DNA from: Streptomyces sp. JHA26
Lineage (GTDB): Bacteria; Actinomycetota; Actinomycetes; Streptomycetales; Streptomycetaceae
Assembly (NCBI RefSeq): GCF_002005565.1
Contig: NZ_BDJC01000025.1
Coordinates: forward strand, 31,978 to 95,977
DNA: 64,000 nucleotides
Direction: 5' to 3'
Part shown: positions 38,170-46,353 of the stretch, one piece after another
Numbering within the stretch: the first letter of the stretch is position 1
Layout of the letters: each line of letters opens with the position of its first letter
The notes under the pieces: generated by a model
What the model was told of the DNA's origin: nothing
What the model saw: only the letters and a program-made list of their open reading frames with translations
The model's database searches: none
Program-made: the position numbers and the translations under genes

Positions 38170-39216
38170 TCAGCCTTGCCGAATCACCAGTCTGCCACCC
38201 TGACGCCGGGCGACGACTTTGCCGGGGAGGTTGATGGCCCCCTGACCGCGCCAGCCGGTGATCAGCCGGTCGACTTCCTCGATGTGGCGGGCGAACAGCG
38301 CACCGGCCGGGGCACCGGCCTCGATGGCGGCGCGCCGCAGGATCCTGCGGCGTACGGCGGGCGGCAGGGCGTAGAGCTTGGCGCACTCCAGGACGCCGGT
38401 GGCGTCGCGGACGCCGGCCTCGGCCTGGCGGGCCCAGGTGTCGAGGGCGTCGGCGTCGTCCCGGGAGAGCTGGGCCGTACGGGCGAGGGCCTCGACGACG
38501 CCCTTGCCGAGGGCCTTCTCCAGGGCGGGCAGGCCCTCGTGGCGCAGCCGGGAGCGGGTGTACGCGGGGTCCGTGTTGTGCGGGTCGTCCCAGACGGGCA
38601 GGGACTGGACCATGCAGGCCTTGCGGGCGGTCTGCCGGTCGACCTGGAGGAAAGGACGCCGGTAACGGCCGCCGGCCCCCGAGACCGCGGCCATGCCCGA
38701 CAGGGAGCGGATGCCGGAGCCGCGGGCGAGGCCCAGCAGGACGGTCTCGGCCTGGTCGTCGCGGGTGTGCCCGAGCAGGACGGCGGCGGCGCCGTGCCGG
38801 GCGGCGGCGGCGTCCAGGGCGGCGTAGCGTGCGTCACGGGCGGCCGCCTCGGGCCCGCCGGCGCGGCCGACGGTCACGGCGGTCGCCTCGACGGGGTCGA
38901 GGCCGAGTTCGCGCAGGCGCAGGACGACTTCTTCGGCGCGCAGGTCGGAGCCGCTCTGCAGGCCGTGGTCGACGGTGACGCCACCGGCGCGGACGCCGAG
39001 CCGGGGGGCCTCGAAGGCGAGGGCGGAGGCGAGCGCCATCGAGTCGGCGCCGCCGGAGCACGCCACGAGCACGAGCGGCGACGGCGGACGCCCGGGCGCG
39101 CGCTCGGCGGCCGTCCCGGCGGGGACGCCGACCGTGGTGTTCAGTTCGGTGAGGATGTCGTGGAGGACGCGGCGGACCGCCAGGCGTATCGCCGCGACCG
39201 CAGGATGGGGACCCAT
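38170..39216 (-). CDS. tilS: tRNA(Ile)-lysidine synthase
   Basis: Converts C34 of the CAU tRNA-Ile to lysidine so that it reads AUA. The 348 residues carry the PP-loop LVACSGGADSMALASALAFE, TVDHGLQSGSD, LLGHTRDDQAETVLLGLARG and VWDDPHNTDPAYTRSRLRHE. The C-terminal recognition domain is short, as in actinobacteria. Upstream of hpt and ftsH, with small gaps. Confidence 0.96.
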   Translation of the reverse strand: MGPHPAVAAIRLAVRRVLHDILTELNTTVGVPAGTAAERAPGRPPSPLVLVACSGGADSMALASALAFEAPRLGVRAGGVTVDHGLQSGSDLRAEEVVLRLRELGLDPVEATAVTVGRAGGPEAAARDARYAALDAAAARHGAAAVLLGHTRDDQAETVLLGLARGSGIRSLSGMAAVSGAGGRYRRPFLQVDRQTARKACMVQSLPVWDDPHNTDPAYTRSRLRHEGLPALEKALGKGVVEALARTAQLSRDDADALDTWARQAEAGVRDATGVLECAKLYALPPAVRRRILRRAAIEAGAPAGALFARHIEEVDRLITGWRGQGAINLPGKVVARRQGGRLVIRQG

Positions 39217-39405
39217 GTCCGGTGCCCTTCATGAAGTTTTCGGGGGGTGAGCCCGAGGTTCGGTCACACAGAGTGTGTAGATGGTGACAGAAACGGGCCG
39301 TTCCCCGAGCATCGCACGCCCGTCGAAGGCTTTCGGTCCCTCGGACGGGTGAAAGGGGTGTTCGTCCGCCGACGGCCGGATCCGTTCGCGCCCGGTCCGC
39401 GGGGC

Positions 39406-40533
39406 TCACGCCTCCGGCTTGCGGTGCACCCGCGCGATCCAGTCCGCCGGTTTGGCGATCTCCGACTTGGTGGGCAGGGTGTTGGGCGAGGTCCACACGC
39501 GGTTGAAGCCGTCCATGCCGCACTCGTCGACGACGGCCCGCACGAAGCGCTCACCGTCCCGGTACTGGCGGAGCTTGGCGTCGAGGCCGAGCAGCTTGCG
39601 CAGGGCCGTGTCGAGGCGGGAGGCGCCCTTGGCGCGGCGCTGCTGGAACTTCTCGCGGATCTCCCCGACGCTCGGTACGACCGCGGGGCCCACCCCGTCC
39701 ATCACGAAGTCCGCGTGGCCCTCCAGCAGGGACATCACGGCGGTGAGGCGGCCGAGGACCTCCCGCTGGGCGGGGGTCTGCACCAGCTCGACGAGCGACC
39801 GGCCGCCGTCGTCCTCCTCGCCCTCGGGGCGTCCCCCGGCGAGCGTCTGGGCGGCGTCGCGGAGGCGTTCCAGCAGGGTCATGGGGTCGACGTCGGTCTC
39901 CGCGAGGAATGACTGGATCTCACCCTCGAGGTGGTCGCGCAGCCAGGGCACGGCGGTGAACTGCGTGCGGTGCGTCTCCTCGTGCAGGGTGACCCACAGG
40001 CGGAAGTCGTGGGGCTCGACGTCGAGCTCGCGCTCCACGTGCACGATGTTCGGCGCGACCAGCAGCAGCCGGCCGCCGCCGTTGGCTCCGGCGGGCAGCT
40101 CGCGGGTGGCCGGGGCGAAGGTCTCGTACTGGCCGAGGACCCGGGAGGACAGGAACGACAGCAGCATGCCCAGCTCCACGCCGGTGACCTTGCCGCCGAC
40201 GGCGCCGAGGACGGCGCTGCCGGGGGAGCCGCCGCGGCGCTCCTGCATCTTCTCGAGCAGGGGCTTGAGGATCTCCCGGAACCCGGCGACGTTCGCCCGG
40301 ACCCAGCCGGGGCGGTCGACGACGAGGACGGGGGTGTCGTGGGCCTCGTCGGTGGCCATACGAGTGAAGCCCCGGACGTGTTCCTCCGAGGCTTTGGCGT
40401 GGCGGCGGAGTTCCGCGACGACGGCCCGGGCCTCGTCGCGGCTCACCTCGGGGCCCGGCCGCACGAGCCGGGTCGCGGTCGCCACCGCGAGATTCCAGTC
40501 GACCATGCCGGAAGATGCGCCGATGCTCGTCAT
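39406..40533 (-). CDS. Zinc-dependent metalloprotease (DUF2342, F420-associated type)
   Basis: A 375-residue actinobacterial protein with a zincin motif, LWVTLHEETHRTQFTAVPWL (HExxH), and the downstream EGHADFVMDGVG, which could supply the third ligand. It is classed with proteins once called F420-biosynthesis-associated; substrate unknown. No signal peptide, so cytoplasmic. ATG 40533 has TACCGT six bases upstream (leaderless pattern) and GAGGA directly before it. It lies between dacB and tilS on the same strand. Confidence 0.88.
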   Translation of the reverse strand: MTSIGASSGMVDWNLAVATATRLVRPGPEVSRDEARAVVAELRRHAKASEEHVRGFTRMATDEAHDTPVLVVDRPGWVRANVAGFREILKPLLEKMQERRGGSPGSAVLGAVGGKVTGVELGMLLSFLSSRVLGQYETFAPATRELPAGANGGGRLLLVAPNIVHVERELDVEPHDFRLWVTLHEETHRTQFTAVPWLRDHLEGEIQSFLAETDVDPMTLLERLRDAAQTLAGGRPEGEEDDGGRSLVELVQTPAQREVLGRLTAVMSLLEGHADFVMDGVGPAVVPSVGEIREKFQQRRAKGASRLDTALRKLLGLDAKLRQYRDGERFVRAVVDECGMDGFNRVWTSPNTLPTKSEIAKPADWIARVHRKPEA

Positions 40534-40589
40534 TCCTCAACGGTACGTGAGCGCCGCCGTCGGGGGCAGGCCGTGCGGGCGGCGGGACG

Positions 40590-40705
40590 GGGCGTGCTCG
40601 CGGGCGGGCGGCGTCGCCGCGGGGCGGGGCCCCTCCTCGCCCTGGGGGACACCTCCCGGGCCGTTCGGGCACCGGGGAGGCGCGGCTCCGCCCGCGAGCA
40701 CGCCC
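40590..40705 (-). terminator. Long inverted repeat downstream of dacB
   Basis: Perfect 18-bp arms (40590-40607 with 40688-40705) enclose an 80-base middle that itself contains CCTCC/GGAGG arms. It begins four bases past the dacB stop on the minus strand and would form a very stable hairpin: a terminator, or a block to read-through into the metalloprotease gene. Confidence 0.75.
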
Positions 40706-40709
40706 GCGG

Positions 40710-42347
40710 CTATGCGGGCGCCGGGGACGCCAGGGCCGTCGCCGCTTCGTCCAGGGCCGTCTGGGCCGCCTGGGGGTCCGTCGTGTCGTGGGCCAGGAAG
40801 GCGAAGGCCAGGAGGTGGCCGTCGGGGGTGGCCACGGTGCCGGCGAGGGTGTTCACGCCGGTCAGGGTGCCGGTCTTGGCGCGGACGAGGCCGGCCGCGC
40901 CGTCCGCGTAGCGGCCGCTCAGCGTGCCGGTGAAGCCGGCGACGGGGAGGCCGGTGAGGACCGGGCGGAGTTCGGGCCGGGCGGGGTCGGCCGCCTCGGC
41001 GAGCAGGGCCGTGAGGAGGTCGGCGGTGATGCGGTCGGTGCGGTCCAGGCCGCTGCCGTCGTGGAACACCGCGCCCCGCACGGGCAGACCGAGCCGCTTC
41101 AGCCGGGCGGTGAGGGCGGCGGAGACGCCGTCGAAGTCGGCGGGGTGCCCGGTCGCCAGGGCCGTGTGGCGGGCCAGTGCCTCGGCGATGTCGTTGTCGC
41201 TGTTGGTCAGCATCCGCTCGACCAGGGCGGACAGCGGGGGCGAGGAGACGGTGGCGAGGGTGGCGGCGCGGGCCGTGGCCTTGGAGGGGCCCGGGGACGA
41301 CGCCGTGACGCCGTGCTCGCCCAGGAAGCCCGCGAAGGCGCGGGCCGCGTCCGCCGCCGGGTCCGCCGCGCGCGGGGCCGGGCCGCTGCCGGAGTCGTCC
41401 GTGCGGGCCTCGTCGGCCATCAGGGCGGTGACGGGGGCGAGGTTCTCGTTGACCCCGATCGGGTGCGTCTCCGTACCGGCGTAGAGCGTCGTGTCGTACG
41501 ACAGCGTCACCTCGCGCACGCCCCGCTTCTTCAGGGCCGCGGCGGTCTTCTCGGCGAGGGTGCGCAGGCTCGCGAGGCCTCCCCCACTCTCGGCTTCGCT
41601 CGAGCGGGAGGTGCCCCCATCGTCCGCGCGGGCGGTGAGGGTGGGGTCGCCGCCGCCGACCAGGACGAGTTCGCCCGTGCCGGCCTCCAGGGCGGTGCGG
41701 GTGGTGAGGCGGTGGTCGGGGCCGAGGGCGTCGAGGGCGGCGACCGCTGTGGCGATCTTGGTGGTGGAGGCGGGGGTCAGGGGGGTGCCGGCGCCCCGTC
41801 CGTAGAGGCGCTCGCCGGTGGTCAGGTCGACGACCGCCGCCCCGTTCCGGGTGCCGAGCGCCGGGTCGGCGAGGAGGGGGCCGAGGGCGTCGGCGAGGGC
41901 CTCGCCGCGCGGCGCCGCCCTGACGCCGCCGGGAACGGCGCCGGAGGTGCCGGCGAGGGCGGTCAGCACGGACGCGGCGCTGGGGGCGGGCCGGGGCGTC
42001 CCGGAGGCCGCACCGGGGCCGGCGGTCCCGCGACCGTGATCTGCGCCACCCGTGTGTGCACGGGCGACTGCCCGGTCCCGCTCGGCCGTACGCTGACCCG
42101 TGGAGTCCCAGGGGCCGACGGCGGTCACCACACCGGCGGCCAGTGCCAGCCCGGCGGTGGCGGCGCCGGCGGTGTACTGCCAGGTCTTCGGCCCGCGGGC
42201 GAGCTGCGGTGCCGCGGCCCGCGCGAGCCGCGTCAGACGCGGTCCGGCGGACCGGGCGGCGCGTGCGAGACGCGGTCGTACGGCGCTCGCGGCCCGCGCC
42301 ACGCGCGGTCCCGCGGCCCGCCAAGGCCTCAGCTCTGGCACTACCAC
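40710..42347 (-). CDS. dacB: D-alanyl-D-alanine carboxypeptidase/endopeptidase (S13, PBP4 family)
   Basis: Trims peptidoglycan stem peptides. The 545-residue protein has a long Arg/Ala-rich cytoplasmic tail, a membrane anchor (GAATAGLALAAGVVTAVGPW), and the penicillin-binding motifs: SxxK in TPASTTKIATA (about residue 193), SDN in LTNSDNDIAEA (about 383) and KTG in VRAKTGTLTG (about 490). Residues 246-257 (TSRSSEAESGGG) are encoded by an inserted palindromic repeat and look foreign to the fold. Divergent from ppa by 79 bases. GTG 42347. Confidence 0.95.
   Translation of the reverse strand: MVVPELRPWRAAGPRVARAASAVRPRLARAARSAGPRLTRLARAAAPQLARGPKTWQYTAGAATAGLALAAGVVTAVGPWDSTGQRTAERDRAVARAHTGGADHGRGTAGPGAASGTPRPAPSAASVLTALAGTSGAVPGGVRAAPRGEALADALGPLLADPALGTRNGAAVVDLTTGERLYGRGAGTPLTPASTTKIATAVAALDALGPDHRLTTRTALEAGTGELVLVGGGDPTLTARADDGGTSRSSEAESGGGLASLRTLAEKTAAALKKRGVREVTLSYDTTLYAGTETHPIGVNENLAPVTALMADEARTDDSGSGPAPRAADPAADAARAFAGFLGEHGVTASSPGPSKATARAATLATVSSPPLSALVERMLTNSDNDIAEALARHTALATGHPADFDGVSAALTARLKRLGLPVRGAVFHDGSGLDRTDRITADLLTALLAEAADPARPELRPVLTGLPVAGFTGTLSGRYADGAAGLVRAKTGTLTGVNTLAGTVATPDGHLLAFAFLAHDTTDPQAAQTALDEAATALASPAPA
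41577..41620. repeat. Palindromic Streptomyces repeat inserted in dacB coding sequence
   Basis: GCCTCCCCCACTCTCGGC then TTCGCTCGAGCGGGAGG: C/G-run arms CCTCCC (41579-41584) and GGGAGG (41606-41611) around a CTCGAG core. This sequence type is common between Streptomyces genes. Here it is read in frame as TSRSSEAESGGG without breaking dacB. Confidence 0.8.
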
Positions 42348-42426
42348 CAGCCCCTTTCGCGATCACACACCTGCGTGAGGGACACTTAACCACCAGAACT
42401 ATGTGCTGATCATGGAGGAGCGTCCG

Positions 42427-42918
42427 GTGGAGTTCGACGTCACGATCGAGATCCCGAAGGGTTCGCGGAACAAGTACGAGGTGGACCACGAGACCGGTCG
42501 TATCCGCCTGGACCGCCGCCTGTTCACCTCGACCGCCTACCCGACCGACTACGGCTTCGTCGAGAACACCCTCGGCGAGGACGGCGACCCGCTGGACGCG
42601 CTGGTCATCCTGGACGAGCCGACCTTCCCGGGCTGCCTCATCCGCTGCCGCGCGATCGGCATGTTCCGCATGACCGACGAGGCCGGCGGCGACGACAAGC
42701 TGCTGTGCGTGCCGTCGACCGACCCGCGCGTGGAGCACCTGCGGGACATCCACCACGTGTCCGAGTTCGACCGCCTGGAGATCCAGCACTTCTTCGAGGT
42801 CTACAAGGACCTGGAGCCGGGCAAGTCGGTCGAGGGCGCCAACTGGGTCGGCCGGGTCGACGCGGAGGCCGAGATCGAGCGGTCCTACAAGCGCTTCAAG
42901 GAGCAGGGCGGCCACTGA
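42427..42918 (+). CDS. ppa: Inorganic pyrophosphatase (family I)
   Basis: Hydrolyses pyrophosphate to drive biosynthetic reactions. 163 residues with family I motifs KGSRNKYEVDHETG, the metal signature GEDGDPLDALVI, and CVPSTDPRVEHLRDIHHV plus VYKDLEPGKS. I chose GTG 42427, six bases after a strong GGAGGAG; ATG 42412 and GTG 42403 upstream are less likely. A stable terminator follows at 42936-42967. Divergent from dacB. Confidence 0.97.
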   Translation: MEFDVTIEIPKGSRNKYEVDHETGRIRLDRRLFTSTAYPTDYGFVENTLGEDGDPLDALVILDEPTFPGCLIRCRAIGMFRMTDEAGGDDKLLCVPSTDPRVEHLRDIHHVSEFDRLEIQHFFEVYKDLEPGKSVEGANWVGRVDAEAEIERSYKRFKEQGGH

Positions 42919-42935
42919 GCGGTCACCCCTCCCGT

Positions 42936-42967
42936 AACGGGCCGCACGCGAGCGCGTGCGGCCCGTT
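42936..42967 (+). terminator. ppa terminator, 14-bp perfect stem
   Basis: Arms 42936-42949 and 42954-42967 are perfectly complementary with a GAGC loop, 17 bases after the ppa stop. Confidence 0.88.
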
Positions 42968-43031
42968 CACGTTTGGGTGCGCATACTGAGGGCTACAGGA
43001 GGGTGTGTTCGTACCAGGGAGCGTTACGCAG

Positions 43032-44744
43032 GTGACGGAGGCCGAGGACCGCAAGCCGCAGTCGGACGAGGCGCACAGCGCCTTCCGGCCACCCCACGGG
43101 GTCGCGGCGTCGGCCGACGGCGAGTCGTCGACGACGTCGGAGTTCGAGATCCCGCAGGGGCTGGCCGTCCCGCGGCCCACCGGATCGGAGTCCGAGACGA
43201 CGTCGGAGTTCGCGCTGCCGGAGGGGCTGGACGTGCCCCCGGCGCCGCCCGCCGAGGCGGAGGGGTCGGCGTTCAGCACGCCGAACACGTACAGCGCGTG
43301 GAGTGCGCCGGCCGCGTTCACCCCGGCGGGCGGGTTCCCGGCGGTGAGCCTGACCAAGGACGTGCCGTGGCAGGACCGGATGCGCCTGATGCTGCGCATG
43401 CCGGTGGCCGAGCGGCCCGCGCCGGAGACGGCGCAGCGGCACGACGACGAGGCGGGCCCCGCCGTACCGCGCGTGCTCGACCTGACGCTGCGCATCGGGG
43501 AGCTGCTGCTGGCGGGCGGTGAGGGCGCCGAGGACGTGGAGGCGGCGATGTTCGCGGTCTGCCGTTCCTACGGCCTGGACCGCTGCGAGCCGAACGTCAC
43601 CTTCACGCTGCTGTCGGTCTCGCACCAGCCGTCCCTGGTCGACGACCCGGTGACGGCGTCACGGACGGTGCGCCGCCGGGGCACCGACTACACGCGGCTC
43701 GCAGCCGTGTTCCAGCTGGTGGACGACCTCAGCGACCCGGACACGCACATCTCCCTGGAGGAGGCCTACCGGCGCCTCGCGGAGATCCGCCGCAACCGGC
43801 ACCCGTACCCGACCTGGGTCCTGACCGCGGCGAGCGGTGCGCTGGCCGGCGCGGCCTCGCTGCTGGTCGGCGGTGACGTGGTCGTGTTCTTCGCGGCGCT
43901 GTTCGGCGCGATGCTCGGCGACCGGCTGGCGTGGCTGTGCGCGGGGCGCGGGCTGCCGGAGTTCTACCAGTTCGCGGTGGCCGCGATGCCGCCGGCCGCG
44001 ATCGGCATCGCGCTGACGCTGACGCACGTCGACGTGAAGGCGTCCGCGGTCATCACCGGTGGCCTGTTCGCGCTGCTGCCGGGGCGGGCCCTGGTCGCGG
44101 GCGTGCAGGACGGCCTGACCGGCTTCTACATCACGGCCGCCGCGCGTCTGCTGGAGGTCATGTACTTCTTCGTCAGCATCGTCGGCGGGGTGCTGGTGGT
44201 GCTGTACTTCGGCGTCCAGCTGGGTGCCGAGCTCAACCCGGACGCCGCGCTGGGCACGGGCGACGAGCCGGTCGTGCAGATCTTCGCCTCGATGCTGCTG
44301 TCGCTGGCCTTCGCGATCCTGCTCCAGCAGGAGCGGTCCACCGTGCTGGCGGTGACCCTGAACGGTGGCGTCGCCTGGTGCGTGTACGGCGCCATGCACT
44401 ACACCGGCGGGATCTCGCCGGTGGCCTCCACGGCCGCGGCGGCGGGGCTGGTGGGCCTGTTCGGGCAGCTGATGTCCCGGTACCGGTTCGCGTCGGCGCT
44501 GCCGTACACGACCGCGGCGATCGGGCCGCTGCTGCCCGGTTCGGCGACGTACTTCGGGCTGCTGGCGATCGCGCAGAGCGAGGTGGACGAGGGGCTGCTG
44601 TCGCTGTCCAAGGCGGTGGCGCTCGCCATGGCCATCGCCATCGGGGTGAATCTCGGTGGGGAGATCTCCCGGCTGTTCCTGAAGGTGCCGGGTGCGGCGA
44701 GCGCCGCGGGCAGGCGGGCGGCGAAACGCACCCGCGGCTTCTAG
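43032..44744 (+). CDS. ThrE-family threonine/serine exporter
   Basis: A 570-residue membrane protein. The first 140 residues are disordered and contain a near-repeat (SSTTSEFEIPQGLAVPRP / SETTSEFALPEGLDVPPA). A cytosolic ThrE N-domain follows (LDLTLRIGELLLAGGEGAED, FTLLSVSHQPS) and then about ten membrane helices (GALAGAASLLVGGDVVVFFA, AAIGIALTLTHVDV, LLPGRALVAGVQDGLTGFYI). The family exports threonine and serine. GTG 43032 has GGGAG nine bases upstream; GTG 43005 is in frame but too close to its AGGAGGG. Confidence 0.9.
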   Translation: MTEAEDRKPQSDEAHSAFRPPHGVAASADGESSTTSEFEIPQGLAVPRPTGSESETTSEFALPEGLDVPPAPPAEAEGSAFSTPNTYSAWSAPAAFTPAGGFPAVSLTKDVPWQDRMRLMLRMPVAERPAPETAQRHDDEAGPAVPRVLDLTLRIGELLLAGGEGAEDVEAAMFAVCRSYGLDRCEPNVTFTLLSVSHQPSLVDDPVTASRTVRRRGTDYTRLAAVFQLVDDLSDPDTHISLEEAYRRLAEIRRNRHPYPTWVLTAASGALAGAASLLVGGDVVVFFAALFGAMLGDRLAWLCAGRGLPEFYQFAVAAMPPAAIGIALTLTHVDVKASAVITGGLFALLPGRALVAGVQDGLTGFYITAAARLLEVMYFFVSIVGGVLVVLYFGVQLGAELNPDAALGTGDEPVVQIFASMLLSLAFAILLQQERSTVLAVTLNGGVAWCVYGAMHYTGGISPVASTAAAAGLVGLFGQLMSRYRFASALPYTTAAIGPLLPGSATYFGLLAIAQSEVDEGLLSLSKAVALAMAIAIGVNLGGEISRLFLKVPGAASAAGRRAAKRTRGF

Positions 44745-44746
44745 GG

Positions 44747-44795
44747 CCGACCGTCCCCGGGTTCGGGGTGCGGTTCGGGGTGCGGGGATCGTCGG
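44747..44795. terminator. Terminator between convergent ThrE and DedA genes
   Basis: Inverted repeat with arms 44747-44759 and 44783-44795 (CCGAC..TCCCCG with CGGGGA..GTCGG, two internal mismatches) and a 23-base loop, starting just past the ThrE stop. Confidence 0.65.
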
Positions 44796-44852
44796 CGGGT
44801 GGCCGGTTCGTCGTGGCTCGCCGCGTGGTTCCCCGCGCCTCCTCGGGCTGTC

Positions 44853-45833
44853 TCAGTACCCCTGGTGGTAAGGGTCCTGTCCGGTCTGCTGACCGTCGTG
44901 GGGCTGCCGGCCGTAGCCCTGCGGGTACTGCTGGGCGTACGGCTGCTGGTACTGCTGCGACTGGTCGTACTGCTGCGGCTGCTGCGACTGGTCGTACCGC
45001 TGGGGCTGCTGCTGGTGCTGCTGCGACTGGTCGTACTGCTGCGGCTGCTGGTACTGATGCGGCTGCTGCGGCTGCTGCGGCTGCTGCGGCTGGTCGTACG
45101 GGTCCACTCTGCGGAGCTGGGTCGTGGCGTCGTCCATGACCGGGTACGAGGACCGGGGCTGGGGCTGGTGCTGCTGCGGGGCCGCCGGAGTGGCCGGCTC
45201 TGCCGCTGCGGCGCGCTTCTTCTTCCCGCGCTCGCGCAGGTACTCGATGCCGATCGGGACGACCGAGACCACGACGATCAGGACGAGGATCGCCTCGACG
45301 TTGGTGCGGATGAACTCGATCTGGCCGAGCCAGTAGCCGGCGAGGGTGACGCCCGTGCCCCAGGCCATGCCGCCGATGACGTTGTACGTGAGGAACGTGC
45401 GGTACTTCATGCGGCCGGCGCCCGCCACGATGGGGGCGAAGGTGCGCACGATCGGCACGAAGCGGGCCAGGACGATCGCCTTGGGGCCGTACTTCTCCAT
45501 GAACTCGTGGGCCTTCTCCAGGTTCTCCCGTTTGAAGAGTCTGGAGTTGGGCCGGTTGAAGAGCTTTGGACCGAAGAACTTGCCGATCATGTAGCCGACC
45601 TGGTCACCGAGGACGGCGGCGGCCACGATCAGGGTGCACACCAGCCACAGCGGCTGGCTGATGTACTGCCCCTGGGCGACGAACAGGCCCGCCGTGAACA
45701 GCAGCGAGTCGCCGGGCAGGAACGCGAAGAGACCGGACTCGGCGAAGACGATCAGCAGGATGCCGGCCAGGCTGAAGGTCTCGATCAGGTAGTCCGGGCT
45801 CAGCCACTCGGGGCCGAGCGCAAGCGTGGTCAC
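44853..45833 (-). CDS. DedA-family membrane protein with Gln/Pro/Tyr-rich tail
   Basis: A 326-residue protein. Residues 1-205 are a DedA protein (SNARE-associated/VTT fold): FAESGLFAFLPGDSLLFTAG, GDQVGYMIGKFFGPKLFNR, ARFVPIVRTFAPIVAGAGRM, NVIGGMAWGTGVTLAGYWLG. DedA proteins move polyprenyl phosphates or lipids across the membrane. The last 100 residues are a cytoplasmic low-complexity tail of PQQ, QYDQSQQ and QPYAQQY units, unusual for the family and probably disordered. GTG 45833 start. Confidence 0.9.
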   Translation of the reverse strand: MTTLALGPEWLSPDYLIETFSLAGILLIVFAESGLFAFLPGDSLLFTAGLFVAQGQYISQPLWLVCTLIVAAAVLGDQVGYMIGKFFGPKLFNRPNSRLFKRENLEKAHEFMEKYGPKAIVLARFVPIVRTFAPIVAGAGRMKYRTFLTYNVIGGMAWGTGVTLAGYWLGQIEFIRTNVEAILVLIVVVSVVPIGIEYLRERGKKKRAAAAEPATPAAPQQHQPQPRSSYPVMDDATTQLRRVDPYDQPQQPQQPQQPHQYQQPQQYDQSQQHQQQPQRYDQSQQPQQYDQSQQYQQPYAQQYPQGYGRQPHDGQQTGQDPYHQGY

Positions 45834-45966
45834 GGGATTGTGGCTCCTGCACTGGGGGGCGGGCTGGGGCTTGGCTGCCCCAACGTATCAACGCGGCCGT
45901 CGGGGCCCGGGTTCCACGGTCGTCCGAGGGGTGCACCGTGCGTCCGGGCGGGGAACCCTGTGAACC

Positions 45967-46332
45967 ATGGGTATCGAAGAATACGGCGGCGGACAGGGCC
46001 CTCAGCCCGACGTACTCGTCGTGACCACGAACGACCTGCCCGGGCACCGCGTGCAGGAGGTGCTCGGGGAGGTCTTCGGACTGACCGTACGCTCCCGGCA
46101 CCTGGGGAGCCAGATCGGTGCCGGGTTGAAGTCGCTGGTCGGCGGTGAGCTGCGCGGGCTCACCAAGACGCTGGTCGAGACCCGCAACCAGGCGATGGAG
46201 CGGCTGGTCGAGCAGGCCCGCGCGCGCGGGGCCAACGCGGTGCTGGCGTTCCGCTTCGACGTGACCGAGGCGGCGGACGTGGGCACCGAGGTGTGCGCGT
46301 ACGGGACGGCGGTGGTCGTGGCCCGGGAGTGA
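45967..46332 (+). CDS. UPF0145/YbjQ-family protein
   Basis: A 121-residue protein of the heavy-metal-binding-like/UPF0145 family: VLVVTTNDLPGHRVQEVLGE, TVRSRHLGSQIGAGLKSLVG, ETRNQAMERLVEQARARGAN, AVLAFRFDVTE. A pentameric small fold with unproven function. The 3' end forms one arm of the 46310-46352 hairpin shared with tipA. Confidence 0.9.
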   Translation: MGIEEYGGGQGPQPDVLVVTTNDLPGHRVQEVLGEVFGLTVRSRHLGSQIGAGLKSLVGGELRGLTKTLVETRNQAMERLVEQARARGANAVLAFRFDVTEAADVGTEVCAYGTAVVVARE

Positions 46333-46352
46333 GACCCGGGCCACGACCACCG
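46310..46352. terminator. Bidirectional terminator overlapping a stop codon
   Basis: Perfect 18-bp arms (46310-46327 and 46335-46352) with a seven-base loop that contains the UPF0145 stop TGA. It lies one base from the tipA stop, so it serves both convergent genes. Confidence 0.9.
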
Positions 46353-46353
46353 C

